Source: Lachnoclostridium sp. An181 (lineage in GTDB: Bacteria > Bacillota > Clostridia > Lachnospirales > Lachnospiraceae). From it: 64,000 nt of DNA. Of the stretch, positions 44,304 through 53,372 are shown in pieces. Location of the stretch: positions 1 to 64,000 of the forward strand of contig NZ_NFKJ01000009.1 in NCBI RefSeq assembly GCF_002160325.1, given 5' to 3'. The notes under the pieces are model-generated. The model searched no databases and was not told where the DNA came from. It saw only the letters and a list, made by a program, of their open reading frames with translations. How positions within the stretch are numbered: position 1 is the first letter of the stretch; each line of letters opens with the position of its first letter. The translations under genes were made by a program, and so were the position numbers.

Positions 44304-45767
44304 CTATTTTACATCAAGTTCAAACCAGAATTCAACACCATTATCATAATTGCGCACACCATACCCTTTTTGCATTGCCTCCATGATCGCCTTTACAATG
44401 GAAAGTCCGATGCCGTTACCTCCGTATTCTCTTGTGTGGGCCTTATCCACTTTGTAAAACTTATCCCAGATACGTCCGATATCCTCCTCTGGAATCGGTT
44501 TTCCTGTGTTGAACACAGAAATTCGCGCAATCTTTTTATCTTTCCGGACTTTGATGTCAATGACGCGTTTTCCATCCAGGTGGTTGAGTGCATTACTGAA
44601 ATAATTGCGCACCACCTGCTCAACTTTATACTCATCCGCCCATACATATACCGGAGTGCCTGTATCAAATCTTACTTCAGCACTTTTTTGCTGGATCAGA
44701 ATCTCACAGCTTTGGATCACTCCCTGGATGAGTTCCACAATATTAAACCGGTCAAACTGGACATCCGACTCTCCAAACTCCAGCTGATTCAAGGTCAAAA
44801 GATTTTTCACCATCCGGTTCATCTTTCCTGCCTCATCCATAATAACATCACAGTAGAAATCTCTGCTCTCCGCATCTGAGTTTACGCCTTCCTTCAGCCC
44901 TTCCGCATACCCCTGAATAAGGGCGATCGGGGTCTTCAGCTCATGGGAGACATTTCCGATGAACTCTGTACGCATCTCCTCAATCTTTTCTTTCTTTTCA
45001 ATATCCTGTTTCAGTTCATAGTTTGCATTCTTAAGCTCTGATATCGTCTCCTCCAGTTTTTCAGACATGGTATTGAAATTTCTTCCCAGAACTCCGATCT
45101 CATTCTCTCCGCCGCTCGTGTATTTTACCTCAAAGTCCTGCTCTGCCATACGCTCGGACAATGCGGCAAGCTCCAGTATCGGCTCTGTGATCTTTTTGGA
45201 GAACAGCCACACAAGGAGAATGCCGACAGCAATAATGATAACACCAACGTAGGCAAGAAACTTGCTGGACAATACTACGCTCTCCCGGATACTTTCCAGC
45301 GGAGATCTCATAATAAATGTATTGCCATTGGACAGCTGTCCCCACATTTCCAGATAGCTGGACCGGCTTTTTACGTCCTTGGACTTCCATATTTCATAGT
45401 TATCGGCTTTGTCCAAAAGTTCCCCTTCATTTTTTCCATACAAGTATCCCTTCAGCTGGTTTTCCAACACATCCATCTCATGGGCTGTCGCAAATCCTGC
45501 CTTCATCTTATTCTCGTACACATCGTAAATTCCAAACGAAATATTGGCCCGCTCCGATTCATCCAGGAGCCGTTGTATTGTCACATTATTATAAAGGTCA
45601 TCGTTCTGTGATTCCAGGATCTCATACACTGCAATCAAATTTGGTTTTTTCTGTGAAACATAGTACTCACCAAGAAAAACATTGTTCACCATCAAGATTG
45701 CGAACAGCATGGCCAGGATCAGCCCAACAAACATGACCAGCATTTGTTTTCTTATAGAATGTTTCAT
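44304..45767 (-). CDS. Sensor histidine kinase
   Basis: 487 residues. Membrane segments at about 10-30 and 170-190 enclose an extracellular sensor region (about 31-165). A HAMP linker and coiled coil follow, then HisKA with the phosphoacceptor in NVSHELKTP and a HATPase domain (GNGIGLSIVKAIMEAM). The stop lies 27 bases before hisH. Its ATG overlaps the regulator's stop by 4 bases. The signal it senses is not evident. Confidence 0.94.
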   Translation of the reverse strand: MKHSIRKQMLVMFVGLILAMLFAILMVNNVFLGEYYVSQKKPNLIAVYEILESQNDDLYNNVTIQRLLDESERANISFGIYDVYENKMKAGFATAHEMDVLENQLKGYLYGKNEGELLDKADNYEIWKSKDVKSRSSYLEMWGQLSNGNTFIMRSPLESIRESVVLSSKFLAYVGVIIIAVGILLVWLFSKKITEPILELAALSERMAEQDFEVKYTSGGENEIGVLGRNFNTMSEKLEETISELKNANYELKQDIEKKEKIEEMRTEFIGNVSHELKTPIALIQGYAEGLKEGVNSDAESRDFYCDVIMDEAGKMNRMVKNLLTLNQLEFGESDVQFDRFNIVELIQGVIQSCEILIQQKSAEVRFDTGTPVYVWADEYKVEQVVRNYFSNALNHLDGKRVIDIKVRKDKKIARISVFNTGKPIPEEDIGRIWDKFYKVDKAHTREYGGNGIGLSIVKAIMEAMQKGYGVRNYDNGVEFWFELDVK

Positions 45768-46447
45768 GATTTTGTTACCTCAAATTTGTAACCCATGCCC
45801 CAGATTGTTTTGATGTATTCTCCTTTGTCTCCAAGCTTGCTGCGCAGTTTTTTCACATGAGTGTCAATGGTCCTCGCATCTCCAAAATAGTCATAATTCC
45901 AGACATTGTTCAAAATCTTTTCCCTGGAGAGCGCAATCCCCTGGTTTTCCACAAAATAGGAAAGCAGCTCAAACTCTTTGAAACTTAGATCGATCACATT
46001 TCCGTCTATCGTCACCTGATGGGCAGATTTATCCACAACGATGCCGCCGGCATCAATGGACTCTGCACCGGAAAGCTGATTTGTCCTGCGCAAGATCGCG
46101 GAAACTCTTGCCACAAGGATTTTGGGACTGAACGGCTTGGAAATATACTCATCCACTCCAAGCTCAAATCCTAGCAGTTCATCCTTCTCCTCTGTTCTTG
46201 CAGTCAGCATGATGATCGGGACTTTGGAATTTTTCCGGATCTCCCTGCACACATCCCAGCCATCCATCAAAGGCATCATCACGTCGAGAATGATCAGGGC
46301 AATGTCTTTTTCATCGTAAAATTTCTCGAGTGCGTCCATCCCGTCTTTTGCCTCGATCACTGTATATCCTTCGCGCTCCAGAAAGTCTTTGACCAGCTTT
46401 CTCATTCTGGCCTCATCATCCACCACTAAAATCTTTATCTTTTCCAT
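45764..46447 (-). CDS. OmpR/PhoB-type response regulator
   Basis: 227 residues. Receiver domain with the acidic pair in VVDDEARMRK, phosphoacceptor Asp in LIILDVMMP, and Lys in EYISKPFSP. The C-terminal winged helix is complete (LSFKEFELLSYFVEN, DARTIDTHVKKLRSKLG, TIWGMGYKFEV). It is the partner of the kinase immediately downstream. Confidence 0.96.
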   Translation of the reverse strand: MEKIKILVVDDEARMRKLVKDFLEREGYTVIEAKDGMDALEKFYDEKDIALIILDVMMPLMDGWDVCREIRKNSKVPIIMLTARTEEKDELLGFELGVDEYISKPFSPKILVARVSAILRRTNQLSGAESIDAGGIVVDKSAHQVTIDGNVIDLSFKEFELLSYFVENQGIALSREKILNNVWNYDYFGDARTIDTHVKKLRSKLGDKGEYIKTIWGMGYKFEVTKS

Positions 46448-46483
46448 CCTGCGGCACTCCTTTTCTCTTTCATTCTGATCTAA

Positions 46484-47188
46484 CTATTTTATTCTATCAG
46501 ATAAGTATGATTGTTCTGTGAATTTTTCTTCTTTTCCAAACATCATGATAAATCCAGCTGCCAAAAGACCTGCTGTTATCCAGATCGTGCGTTCCCCAAT
46601 CTGTTTTGTCAAAAGTGCTCCAATAGCCGCTCCGATCGCAAACACAAGGATAATAAAATAGTAGTACAAACTTTTCTTTTTCATTTCTTCATCCTTTGTC
46701 TGCCGATATCTGCACAAAAACTCGGTCGCGCTTCTCATATTTCCAATGCACATCGTCGTGGCGCATGGGATCCCCTGAAACTTGCGGAAACTGTCCACCT
46801 GCATGGCGCATGCAAAGGATAGGACTGCATTTGCTGCAATATTCACAGACTGCGGCAAAAATCCCACAAGAACAAGCAACACAATCTCCGCTGCCAGCAC
46901 GATCTGTCTCCAATGTATTTTCTGCGCCTCCTTGTACCTGTATTTCACCCATTCGCTGACATATACGCCGCCCACAAATGCCAAAAGCGGCACCAAATAG
47001 CGAAATGCGTGCGCAAAATCAGCCATGGCCAGATTTTGTCCAAAAAGAACGATATTTCCGGTCTGCGCATTGGCAAACACATGATCTCTGCAATTATACG
47101 AATATGCGTCCTGAAATCCTCCCGCCAAAGTGAGGACCACTCCCAATGCCATGGATTCGGATACCTGTTGGTTTTTTGCCTTTTTCAT
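46484..47188 (-). CDS. DUF1275 (YoaK-type) membrane protein
   Basis: 234 residues from the ATG at 47188, chosen over 47212 because GAGGAAGG lies right before it. Six hydrophobic segments. The family marks GGFQDAYSYNCRDHVFANAQTGNIVLFG and GIPCATTMCIGNMRSATE read across two transmembrane regions. Function unknown; some relatives are annotated as permease-like. Confidence 0.88.
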   Translation of the reverse strand: MKKAKNQQVSESMALGVVLTLAGGFQDAYSYNCRDHVFANAQTGNIVLFGQNLAMADFAHAFRYLVPLLAFVGGVYVSEWVKYRYKEAQKIHWRQIVLAAEIVLLVLVGFLPQSVNIAANAVLSFACAMQVDSFRKFQGIPCATTMCIGNMRSATEFLCRYRQTKDEEMKKKSLYYYFIILVFAIGAAIGALLTKQIGERTIWITAGLLAAGFIMMFGKEEKFTEQSYLSDRIK

Positions 47189-47380
47189 CCTACCTTCCTC
47201 TTGCCTTTCCATAATCGATACGTTTCAAAGTTATACATCTTTTCTCCCATATTTGGATAGTTAAAATTTTATAACAGCATTTCTGCAATTCTTTACTTCC
47301 TTTTGTCTAAATCAATCAAATATCTCTGGATATCGGATTGTTAGCTTTTTGTTAAAAGGCCCGTAATATCTACAGTTAAG

Positions 47381-48676
47381 TTACTCAAGACTCATCAATA
47401 TTCGCATAAACTCCTCTGCTTTTATCTCTTCTTCACTAAATTTGAATTTTTTAGAATCATCATATAGATTTAGGATTAATTTCAAAAATCTCCCGTATAT
47501 ATTTGCTTGCGATGGTCTTAGAGATCCAATATCACTCCATTGATTATATCCATTTCCTCTATCTACAATATCCTTAAATTTTCCCCATTGCTTTTGGTCC
47601 ATCTCCCCTGATTGATCAAGAGAACGATTACACATCATTAACCAACTTAAATCTTTGGATTCTGAATTATGAAATCTAACCGCCATAATCTCTAAAAGGG
47701 CTAATGCAATATCTACCTGTCCTTCCATTAGTAATTTATGTACTATCCGAGCTTTTTCCATTGCCTGTTCCTGGCTTCTAATATCAATACCTTCCCACAT
47801 GACTGAAAAAAATGTTTCTATTTTTCTTTTTTCTTCCTTTGATGGTTCAGAAAAAAAACTAAAATAATCTCGATATTTTTCAAAGATTCCTTCTGAAAGT
47901 CTTCCGGTGTCCAAACTAAAAGTCAAACTGATAAACTTTTTTAAGTACTCGTTTACACAAGTATCCTTTCCGTAAATTTGTTTTACGGAATGTTCTAACT
48001 GAACTCCATCTACTGCTATAATGACAATTACATTATCCAGCTCTGCAAACAAATGATGCAGTCGTTCCAGTACTTTGATTGCATAAGAAGGAATACATCT
48101 ATCCAATTCATCCACCACAAAAATCAAAGTTTTTTGTTCTGCTATCCGTTTTAAAGACTCTCGTGTTTGATCTAATGTTTCTTTAAATCCAAATAGCATA
48201 TCAAAACTTTTATCTTCTTCCTCTAACTTTGATTCTTTCTTTTTGACAGCGTCTATTGTATCAATTAGATTTAATCCGATGTGTTTCTCAATAAACCTTC
48301 CTGCTATTTTTTTCACCTCTTCTTTTGCAATCACCCAAGATGCCTGAACCGTTCTGTCTATTGTTCCTCCAAAAATGTTCTCTTCCCCCTTCACCGTATC
48401 TAACAAGGAGGACACCATTGCCACAGCTGGTTCCTCATAATAATCGTACTGCCAGCAATTATAGTGAAACAAAAAATATTGGTTATCCCCTGTGGTTTCC
48501 GATTGCTCTTCTCTCAATCTTTCTTCCAACATTTCCATCAAAAAGGTTTTTCCACTTCCCCATTTTCCATCAATAGCAAAGCTGCATCCCCTCTTTAACT
48601 CAGAAAGTGTATGGACAAACTCTGTGATTGTATTGACAAATTCTTCTCGATTCAAAACATCCTTTTTCTTTTCCAT
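47381..48676 (-). CDS. KAP-family P-loop NTPase
   Basis: 431 residues from the ATG at 48676 (GAAGGAGAAGG upstream). Walker A is GKWGSGKT (37-44) and Walker B LIFVVDELDRC (about 184-194), followed by KVLERLHHLFAELDNVIVII, all typical of KAP NTPases. No transmembrane helix is inserted in the P-loop domain, so it should be soluble. The gene looks clearly more A/T-rich than its neighbours. It lies alone between DUF1275 and the tmRNA gene, beside a Fic relic. KAP proteins include PifA of plasmid F, which excludes phage T7, so a defence role is possible but not shown. Confidence 0.85.
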   Translation of the reverse strand: MEKKKDVLNREEFVNTITEFVHTLSELKRGCSFAIDGKWGSGKTFLMEMLEERLREEQSETTGDNQYFLFHYNCWQYDYYEEPAVAMVSSLLDTVKGEENIFGGTIDRTVQASWVIAKEEVKKIAGRFIEKHIGLNLIDTIDAVKKKESKLEEEDKSFDMLFGFKETLDQTRESLKRIAEQKTLIFVVDELDRCIPSYAIKVLERLHHLFAELDNVIVIIAVDGVQLEHSVKQIYGKDTCVNEYLKKFISLTFSLDTGRLSEGIFEKYRDYFSFFSEPSKEEKRKIETFFSVMWEGIDIRSQEQAMEKARIVHKLLMEGQVDIALALLEIMAVRFHNSESKDLSWLMMCNRSLDQSGEMDQKQWGKFKDIVDRGNGYNQWSDIGSLRPSQANIYGRFLKLILNLYDDSKKFKFSEEEIKAEEFMRILMSLE

Positions 48677-48755
48677 TTTCCTTCTCCTTCGTATTAAATC
48701 ACCCGTCCTGCATTTCACAAAACTGGTGATTTTTCTTCCTTTTGCGGAACATATT

Positions 48756-49056
48756 CTATTTAAATATTTCTACATACCCTGATACTATTTTCCTGCAATA
48801 CTCTGCCTTGAAGAAACCACTTTTAAACAAAAATGATATTTTATCAGCTCCTGAGATAACGTTTTCTGATAAGCGGATATCATCTCATGAAACCTCGTGA
48901 AGTATCCGGTTGTTACTCTGTCAATTGACTTTCCTCAATCTTGTTGAAATTATACGCAAGCATATACCGAATCAATCCATAAATGCCGCTTTTATCCTGC
49001 TTTTAAAATTCAACTCGAACACGTTTTCTAAACTGCAAAGCATCTTCTATATCCAT
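48756..49056 (-). pseudogene. Decayed fragment of a Fic-family gene
   Basis: From the ATG at 49056 one frame reads MDIEDALQFRKRVRVEF, a stop, then KQDKSGIYGLIRYMLAYN and FNKIEESQLTE, another stop. This matches the Fic N-terminal pattern 'LAYNSNKIEGSQLTEEQT'. A second frame downstream gives FHEMISAYQKTLSQELIKYH, which resembles the next conserved Fic helix; the piece between them is missing. The HPFxxGNGR catalytic motif is absent. It ends before the KAP gene and is not translated as one protein. Confidence 0.55.
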
Positions 49057-49210
49057 TTTAACTTCATTGATATTTTTCCTTTTCCTTCATTGTAATGCAT
49101 CTATCCTTTTGTTTCAATTAAGCACCTTAAAAAGTTACTGATCATAGAGACCATTCCCGTTCTTGATTTTCACTATACGGTTTACCCAGTTCTTCTATCA
49201 TAAAGCAAAG
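49057..49210. other. Spacer between the Fic relic and the tmRNA terminator
   Basis: A/T-rich, no open frame worth calling and no repeat of the tmRNA 3' end that would mark an attachment site. With the relic it forms a gene-poor stretch of about 560 bases between the KAP start and the tmRNA. Confidence 0.5.
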
Positions 49211-49236
49211 AAAAAACGCTGTGCAAACACAGCGTT
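49211..49236 (-). terminator. Terminator of the tmRNA gene
   Basis: Perfect 9-bp arms AACGCTGTG/CACAGCGTT with a 4-base loop, followed on the minus strand by TTTTCTTTG. It lies 6 bases beyond the mature 3' end. Confidence 0.9.
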
Positions 49237-49241
49237 CCAAA

Positions 49242-49588
49242 TGGACCTGGCGGGAGTTGAACCCGCGTCCGAAAGCCCTTCCATTATAGCTTCTCCCAAT
49301 CACAGTCATCGTTTTGACATTCCCTCCATGAAACGCCCGGTGACAGGCTTTTCACTTCAGTAGCTTCATAAATTCTTTTATCCCCTCAAAGCTTTGGAGA
49401 CAAAGTGCCTCACCTTGTTGAAGCCGGTTACTTAAGCGGTGAGATACCTAAGGCCGACTGCTGCACAATTAGGCAGCGTACGCTAAATTTTCGTCTGCGT
49501 TTAATTTTAAGTTGCAGGTTTTAACGCAGTCCCGCGCTGCGGATGGCTACTCTAACTTCTAGACCCCCGTCGAAACCAGTACAAGCCC
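49242..49588 (-). ncRNA. ssrA: Transfer-messenger RNA
   Basis: About 347 bases. The 5' part contains GTACTGGTTTCGACGGGG and the 3' end CGGGTTCAACTCCCGCC followed by AGGTCCA. The 5' GGGCUUG pairs with 3' CAGGUCC to form a seven-pair acceptor stem (two G-U); CCA is not encoded. The tag frame lies at 49498-49469 and reads ADENLAYAA then TAA, preceded by the charged alanine. With SmpB it rescues stalled ribosomes and marks the products for proteolysis. smpB is not adjacent but about 10 kb away. Confidence 0.95.
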
Positions 49589-49626
49589 TTATTGTTATTG
49601 AATGTACTGCCCACAGACTTAGGACT

Positions 49627-49656
49627 ATTATATCGAACGGATCTGTATACTGTCAA
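49627..49656 (-). promoter_or_regulatory. SigA promoter of the tmRNA gene
   Basis: On the minus strand TTGACA (plus 49651-49656) and TATAAT (plus 49627-49632), both consensus, are separated by 18 bases and lie about 39 bases before the mature 5' end. Confidence 0.85.
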
Positions 49657-49673
49657 GGGGCGAAAATCGCCCC
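49657..49673 (-). terminator. Short GC hairpin, possible weak terminator after the DUF1905 gene
   Basis: GGGGCGA and TCGCCCC arms with a 3-base loop. The following minus-strand bases are the TTGACA promoter box rather than a T run, so termination would be weak. Confidence 0.4.
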
Positions 49674-49749
49674 CTGTATCGTCTTACTCCCTCTTATTGT
49701 GAACAAAAACGAAATTCACAATTTATTGTCACTATAAATGCTGTGTGTA

Positions 49750-50034
49750 TCACAGCACCTTTACCGTCACCTTGACCATATCTCCATGCTGTTTCCCGAT
49801 TTTTTCTCTTATATCTTTCCGCACTCCTATAATATAGCAGATGGACCCATCGCTGTTTTTGACGCCCATATTGACAATACTGCCGCAGTACGGCTCCCCG
49901 TCAAATGTGGCCTCCACTTTGACGCGGGCTTTCCCAAACTCTTTTCTGATATCATAGGGAAAACGGACATATGCTCCGTTTATACCCGGTACCTTTTCTA
50001 AGACAGCCTCAAACTCATATATTTTTGATTCCAT
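49750..50034 (-). CDS. DUF1905 domain protein
   Basis: 94 residues from the ATG at 50034; a GTG at 50055 would add seven residues. The family features are YEFEAVLEKVPGINGAYVRFPYD and KVEATFDGEPYCGSIV, with a C-terminal KQHGDMVKVTV. A small beta-barrel-like protein, function unknown. It lies 70 bases after feoB, possibly in the same transcript. Confidence 0.85.
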   Translation of the reverse strand: MESKIYEFEAVLEKVPGINGAYVRFPYDIRKEFGKARVKVEATFDGEPYCGSIVNMGVKNSDGSICYIIGVRKDIREKIGKQHGDMVKVTVKVL

Positions 50035-50103
50035 CGCCCTTTTCCTCTCCGTCACCTTTTCTTCTTATTATACTGTTTTTTTGACTGTTTACACTAAAAA
50101 GTT

Positions 50104-51951
50104 TTAGAGCACTCCTGTCACAAAATTTACCACTGTTGTGTTCAAAAAACAGATGACAAGTCCAACTGCTGTCGGTATCAGGATTGCAAGCGCCATCCAT
50201 TTCACACTTCCGGTTTCTTTTCGGATGGTAAGGCAGGTTGTGCCGCAAGGCCAGTGCAGGAGTGAAAACAGGATGGTATTGAGCGCAGTCAGCCATGTCC
50301 AGCCATTCTCCGTTAAAATCTGTTTTATGAGATAGATATCGGAAATGTCCTGAAGATTCCCCTGGCACAAATATGTCATCAGGATGATAGGCAGCACGAT
50401 TTCATTGGCAGGCATTCCAAGGATAAATGCCATCAGGATCACACCGTCCAGACCAATCATTCTCCCAAAAGGATCCAAAAAATTGACACAGTGCTGCAAA
50501 ATGCTTGCATCTTTTGTCTGTACATTGGCCAGCACCCAGATGAAAAGGCCTGCCGGAGCCGCCACAAGGACTGCACGGCCAAGCACATACAATGTTCTGT
50601 TTAAGATAGAATTGATAAGAACTCTCCCCACCTTAGGACATCTGTACGGAGGAAGTTCCAGGGTAAATGCAGACGGCATTCCCTTTAGTATTGTGCCGGA
50701 GAGAATTCTGGATACAAGCAAGGTCATACCGATTCCAAAAAGAATGACAAACGAAAGGCAGACTGCTGCCAGTACAGAGTCTGCGCCAGCCCCTGTACTG
50801 CCCACAAAAAATAGGGACAAAAGGGCAAGCATTGTCGGAAATCTTCCGTTGCACGGGACAAAACTGTTTGTGAGAATGGCGATCATCCGCTCTCTTGGCG
50901 AATCAATGATCCGGCATCCGGTCACACCCACTGCATTGCAGCCAAATCCCATACACATGGTCAGAGCCTGTTTTCCACAGGCGCGGCATTTTTGAAAACA
51001 TTTATCCAAGTTAAAAGCCACCCTTGGAAGATACCCAAAATCCTCCAAAAGCGTGAACAGAGGGAAAAAGATTGCCATCGGCGGCAGCATCACGCTGACT
51101 ACCCAGGACAGTACACGGTAAGCTCCGCAGATGATCGGTTCATAAGCCGCAGGTGAAATCCCAAGAAAAACGGCTCCTTCTATGAGCTTTTCCTCCAGCC
51201 AAAATGCACCTTTCTGCAAATATGCGGAAGGAATATTGGCGCCTGCTGCCGTAATCCAGAAAATCCCAAACAGAAAAAGAAACAAAACCAAAAATCCGGT
51301 TACTCTCCCTGTAAACAGGCGATCCAGCATCCGGTCTTTTCTATCATACTCTGCCTTCTCATACACAACTGCACGCTCGCATAATTTCCGTGCTCTTTTT
51401 ACAAATGGATCCACTGATTCCAAACATGCTTGATGGACAATGCCTGTTTGCTCTTTACTTTTCTCCTGCAGACTTTCAATGGCATCCAGGATCTGCTCCA
51501 CACCCTCCCCGCTCCTGGCTGAACAGCCGATCACCGGGATATGTAACTCTCCGGAAAGTTTCTGCAAGTCCACGTGGATTTTTTTCTTTTTGGCCTCGTC
51601 GAGAAGATTGACACAGAGCACTACTTTGGGCGTGATCTCCATAATCTGTAAAAGCAGGATCAAATTTCTCTCAAGGCAGGTGGCGTCGCAGACAACCACA
51701 ACTGCATCCGGTCCTTCAAGACAGATATAATCTCTTGCAATCTCCTCTTCCCTGGAATGGGAAGACAGAGAATAGCATCCCGGCAGATCCACAAACTCAT
51801 ATACCTTACTTCCTCTTTTGCATGTTCCGCTTACGCATTCCACTGTTTTTCCGGCCCAGTTGCCTGTGTGTTGTCTTAGTCCTGTCAGATGATTGAAAAC
51901 CGTGCTTTTCCCAACATTGGGATTTCCGGCCAGAGCGATTACCTTGCGCAC
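50104..51951 (-). CDS. feoB: Ferrous iron transporter FeoB
   Basis: 615 residues. I place the start at the GTG at 51951, with GGAGGTG upstream, so the protein begins VRKVIALAGNPNVGKS. The G domain has G1 GNPNVGKS, G3 DLPG and G4 NLLDEA, followed by a short helical GDI-like linker and about 8-10 membrane segments with the Gate motifs. It imports Fe(II) under low-oxygen conditions. The start overlaps the end of feoA by 13 bases. Confidence 0.95.
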   Translation of the reverse strand: MRKVIALAGNPNVGKSTVFNHLTGLRQHTGNWAGKTVECVSGTCKRGSKVYEFVDLPGCYSLSSHSREEEIARDYICLEGPDAVVVVCDATCLERNLILLLQIMEITPKVVLCVNLLDEAKKKKIHVDLQKLSGELHIPVIGCSARSGEGVEQILDAIESLQEKSKEQTGIVHQACLESVDPFVKRARKLCERAVVYEKAEYDRKDRMLDRLFTGRVTGFLVLFLFLFGIFWITAAGANIPSAYLQKGAFWLEEKLIEGAVFLGISPAAYEPIICGAYRVLSWVVSVMLPPMAIFFPLFTLLEDFGYLPRVAFNLDKCFQKCRACGKQALTMCMGFGCNAVGVTGCRIIDSPRERMIAILTNSFVPCNGRFPTMLALLSLFFVGSTGAGADSVLAAVCLSFVILFGIGMTLLVSRILSGTILKGMPSAFTLELPPYRCPKVGRVLINSILNRTLYVLGRAVLVAAPAGLFIWVLANVQTKDASILQHCVNFLDPFGRMIGLDGVILMAFILGMPANEIVLPIILMTYLCQGNLQDISDIYLIKQILTENGWTWLTALNTILFSLLHWPCGTTCLTIRKETGSVKWMALAILIPTAVGLVICFLNTTVVNFVTGVL

Positions 51952-52178
51952 GTTTCCACCTCCTTCACCATCACCCACCTGGCGTCTTCCTTTCGGATGG
52001 CAATGACTGCCCCGCACACCTTGTAGGCCACCGGATCACCCAAAGGACTTCTCCCCACACATACAACTTTTGTGCCGCTGATAAATCCCAGATCTTTCAG
52101 CCTTTGTTCTATGGAGATACCTTCCAAAAAGCCCGTGATCTCTGCCTTTTGCCCAGGTTTCATATCCGCTAAATTCAT
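51939..52178 (-). CDS. feoA: FeoA-domain protein
   Basis: 79 residues, an SH3-like FeoA domain (MKPGQKAEITGFLEGISIEQ, LKDLGFISGTKV, SPLGDPVAYKVCGAVIAIRK). It helps FeoB. GGAGATGG lies before the ATG. A GC-rich inverted repeat (TTTTCCCG ... CGGGAAAA, about 52192-52250) sits directly upstream in its leader. Confidence 0.95.
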   Translation of the reverse strand: MNLADMKPGQKAEITGFLEGISIEQRLKDLGFISGTKVVCVGRSPLGDPVAYKVCGAVIAIRKEDARWVMVKEVETCAR

Positions 52179-52282
52179 CGTCCATCTCCTTTTCCCGACA
52201 ACACGCCAAACTCATGCGCTTGTTTTCGCGTGCGGGAAAATGTGCTTACTATCAAAATATGCACAATGACTTCAAAAGGAAA

Positions 52283-52798
52283 CTAAAAACGTTTCTTTTT
52301 ATCCCCCTTCTTCTTCAGGATATGGGGGAACTGATTTACCGCCAATGCGACCACGATCCCAATCGTGGTGTCTATCATACGGTTGATGGCAAATTCCACT
52401 GGACTTACATCTCCTCTGTGTGTGACTGTGACACAAAGAAAAACCACGCACATCAGATAAGTCCCTTTTTCCTGTTTCAGACCAACCGAAAGCTTGATGA
52501 TAGGGATGAGTAAAAGCGAGAGTATTGCATAGCGGATGATTTCTCCAGGTGCAAATCCCGTACTTTTTTCAAAGATGAGAAACAGCATTCCCCAAATACC
52601 TCCGATGATGGTGGCGATCTCCCTGTTTTTTGCTGTTTTTAAACTGTCCTCCCAATTATTCTGGATACACAAAATAGCTGCGATCGCCGCATAAAAGGGC
52701 ACGCCCTCCCTCCAGATATCATCAATCAGAAAACATAAGAAAACGGCCGCAACTGTCTTCCAGATACGGCCACCGATTTTAAATGTATTATTTTTCAT
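52283..52798 (-). CDS. Aromatic acid exporter-like membrane protein (ArAE/FUSC type)
   Basis: 171 residues from the ATG at 52798 (AAAGGTG before it). Four hydrophobic segments in the N-terminal-half FUSC pattern: KTVAAVFLCFLIDDIW, FYAAIAAILCIQNN, TIIGGIWGMLFLIF, then a C-terminal pair ending TTIGIVVALAVNQF. It is half the length of full ArAE proteins and has no C-terminal cytosolic domain. It overlaps the YbhB-family gene's end by 11 bases. Confidence 0.8.
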   Translation of the reverse strand: MKNNTFKIGGRIWKTVAAVFLCFLIDDIWREGVPFYAAIAAILCIQNNWEDSLKTAKNREIATIIGGIWGMLFLIFEKSTGFAPGEIIRYAILSLLLIPIIKLSVGLKQEKGTYLMCVVFLCVTVTHRGDVSPVEFAINRMIDTTIGIVVALAVNQFPHILKKKGDKKKRF

Positions 52799-53291
52799 AG
52801 ACACCTTTCAAAGTGAAACTCTCCAGCACATGTCCTTCCATGGCGTGATAGAGTTCATTCATAAAAAATCCGTTTTCCAAATCCAGCTTTGTATCCAGCG
52901 CATACACATGCACTTCATATGTATGAGCTTTGTCCGGAGGCGCCATGCCGCCATAAAAACTGGACAATTCTCTGCTCTGACTGTTTCCCTGTACGCTCGC
53001 CCAACTATTGCATCCTTGCACAAAGTCTGTAGCCGTCACACTCTCATTTTCCTTTAATTCATTTCTGGTGATATTTGCCGCAAGCCAGTGCACCCAGGAA
53101 AATCCCATTGTCACCGGATATGCGTCCTTATCTTCCAGTACGATTGCAAAAGAAACGGTTTCGTCCGGAGCGCCTTCTATCTTTAACGGTAAAGAATAAG
53201 ACGGCATACCGTTTTCATTAAATTGTGTTCCATTTGCACCATATTTTTCTTCAATTACGCCATTTACAATTCCTGTACTTGTAACGATCAT
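52788..53291 (-). CDS. YbhB/YbcL family (PEBP/Raf kinase inhibitor-like) protein
   Basis: 167 residues from the ATG at 53291, preceded by GGAGGTGCAGAT. The PEBP signatures are present: SFAIVLEDKDAYP and FSWVHWLAANI, and the later YGGMAPPDKAHTYEVHVYAL. No signal peptide. Bacterial roles are poorly known. Confidence 0.92.
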   Translation of the reverse strand: MIVTSTGIVNGVIEEKYGANGTQFNENGMPSYSLPLKIEGAPDETVSFAIVLEDKDAYPVTMGFSWVHWLAANITRNELKENESVTATDFVQGCNSWASVQGNSQSRELSSFYGGMAPPDKAHTYEVHVYALDTKLDLENGFFMNELYHAMEGHVLESFTLKGVYEK

Positions 53292-53372
53292 ATCTGCACC
53301 TCCAAGTCTTTTTTCTTTTGTAATCATACTCCATCCTCACACCCACGTAAATTACCCACTTTTTTGTAAGTA

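Noticed and set aside
48910-49095. Plus-strand 61-codon frame near the tmRNA gene
   Set aside because: It lies over the Fic relic in antisense and shows no protein-like features.
47213-49241. Attachment-site duplicate of the tmRNA 3' end
   Set aside because: I looked for a second copy of the terminal GGACCTGGCGGGAG segment between DUF1275 and ssrA and found none, so integration at ssrA remains only a suggestion.
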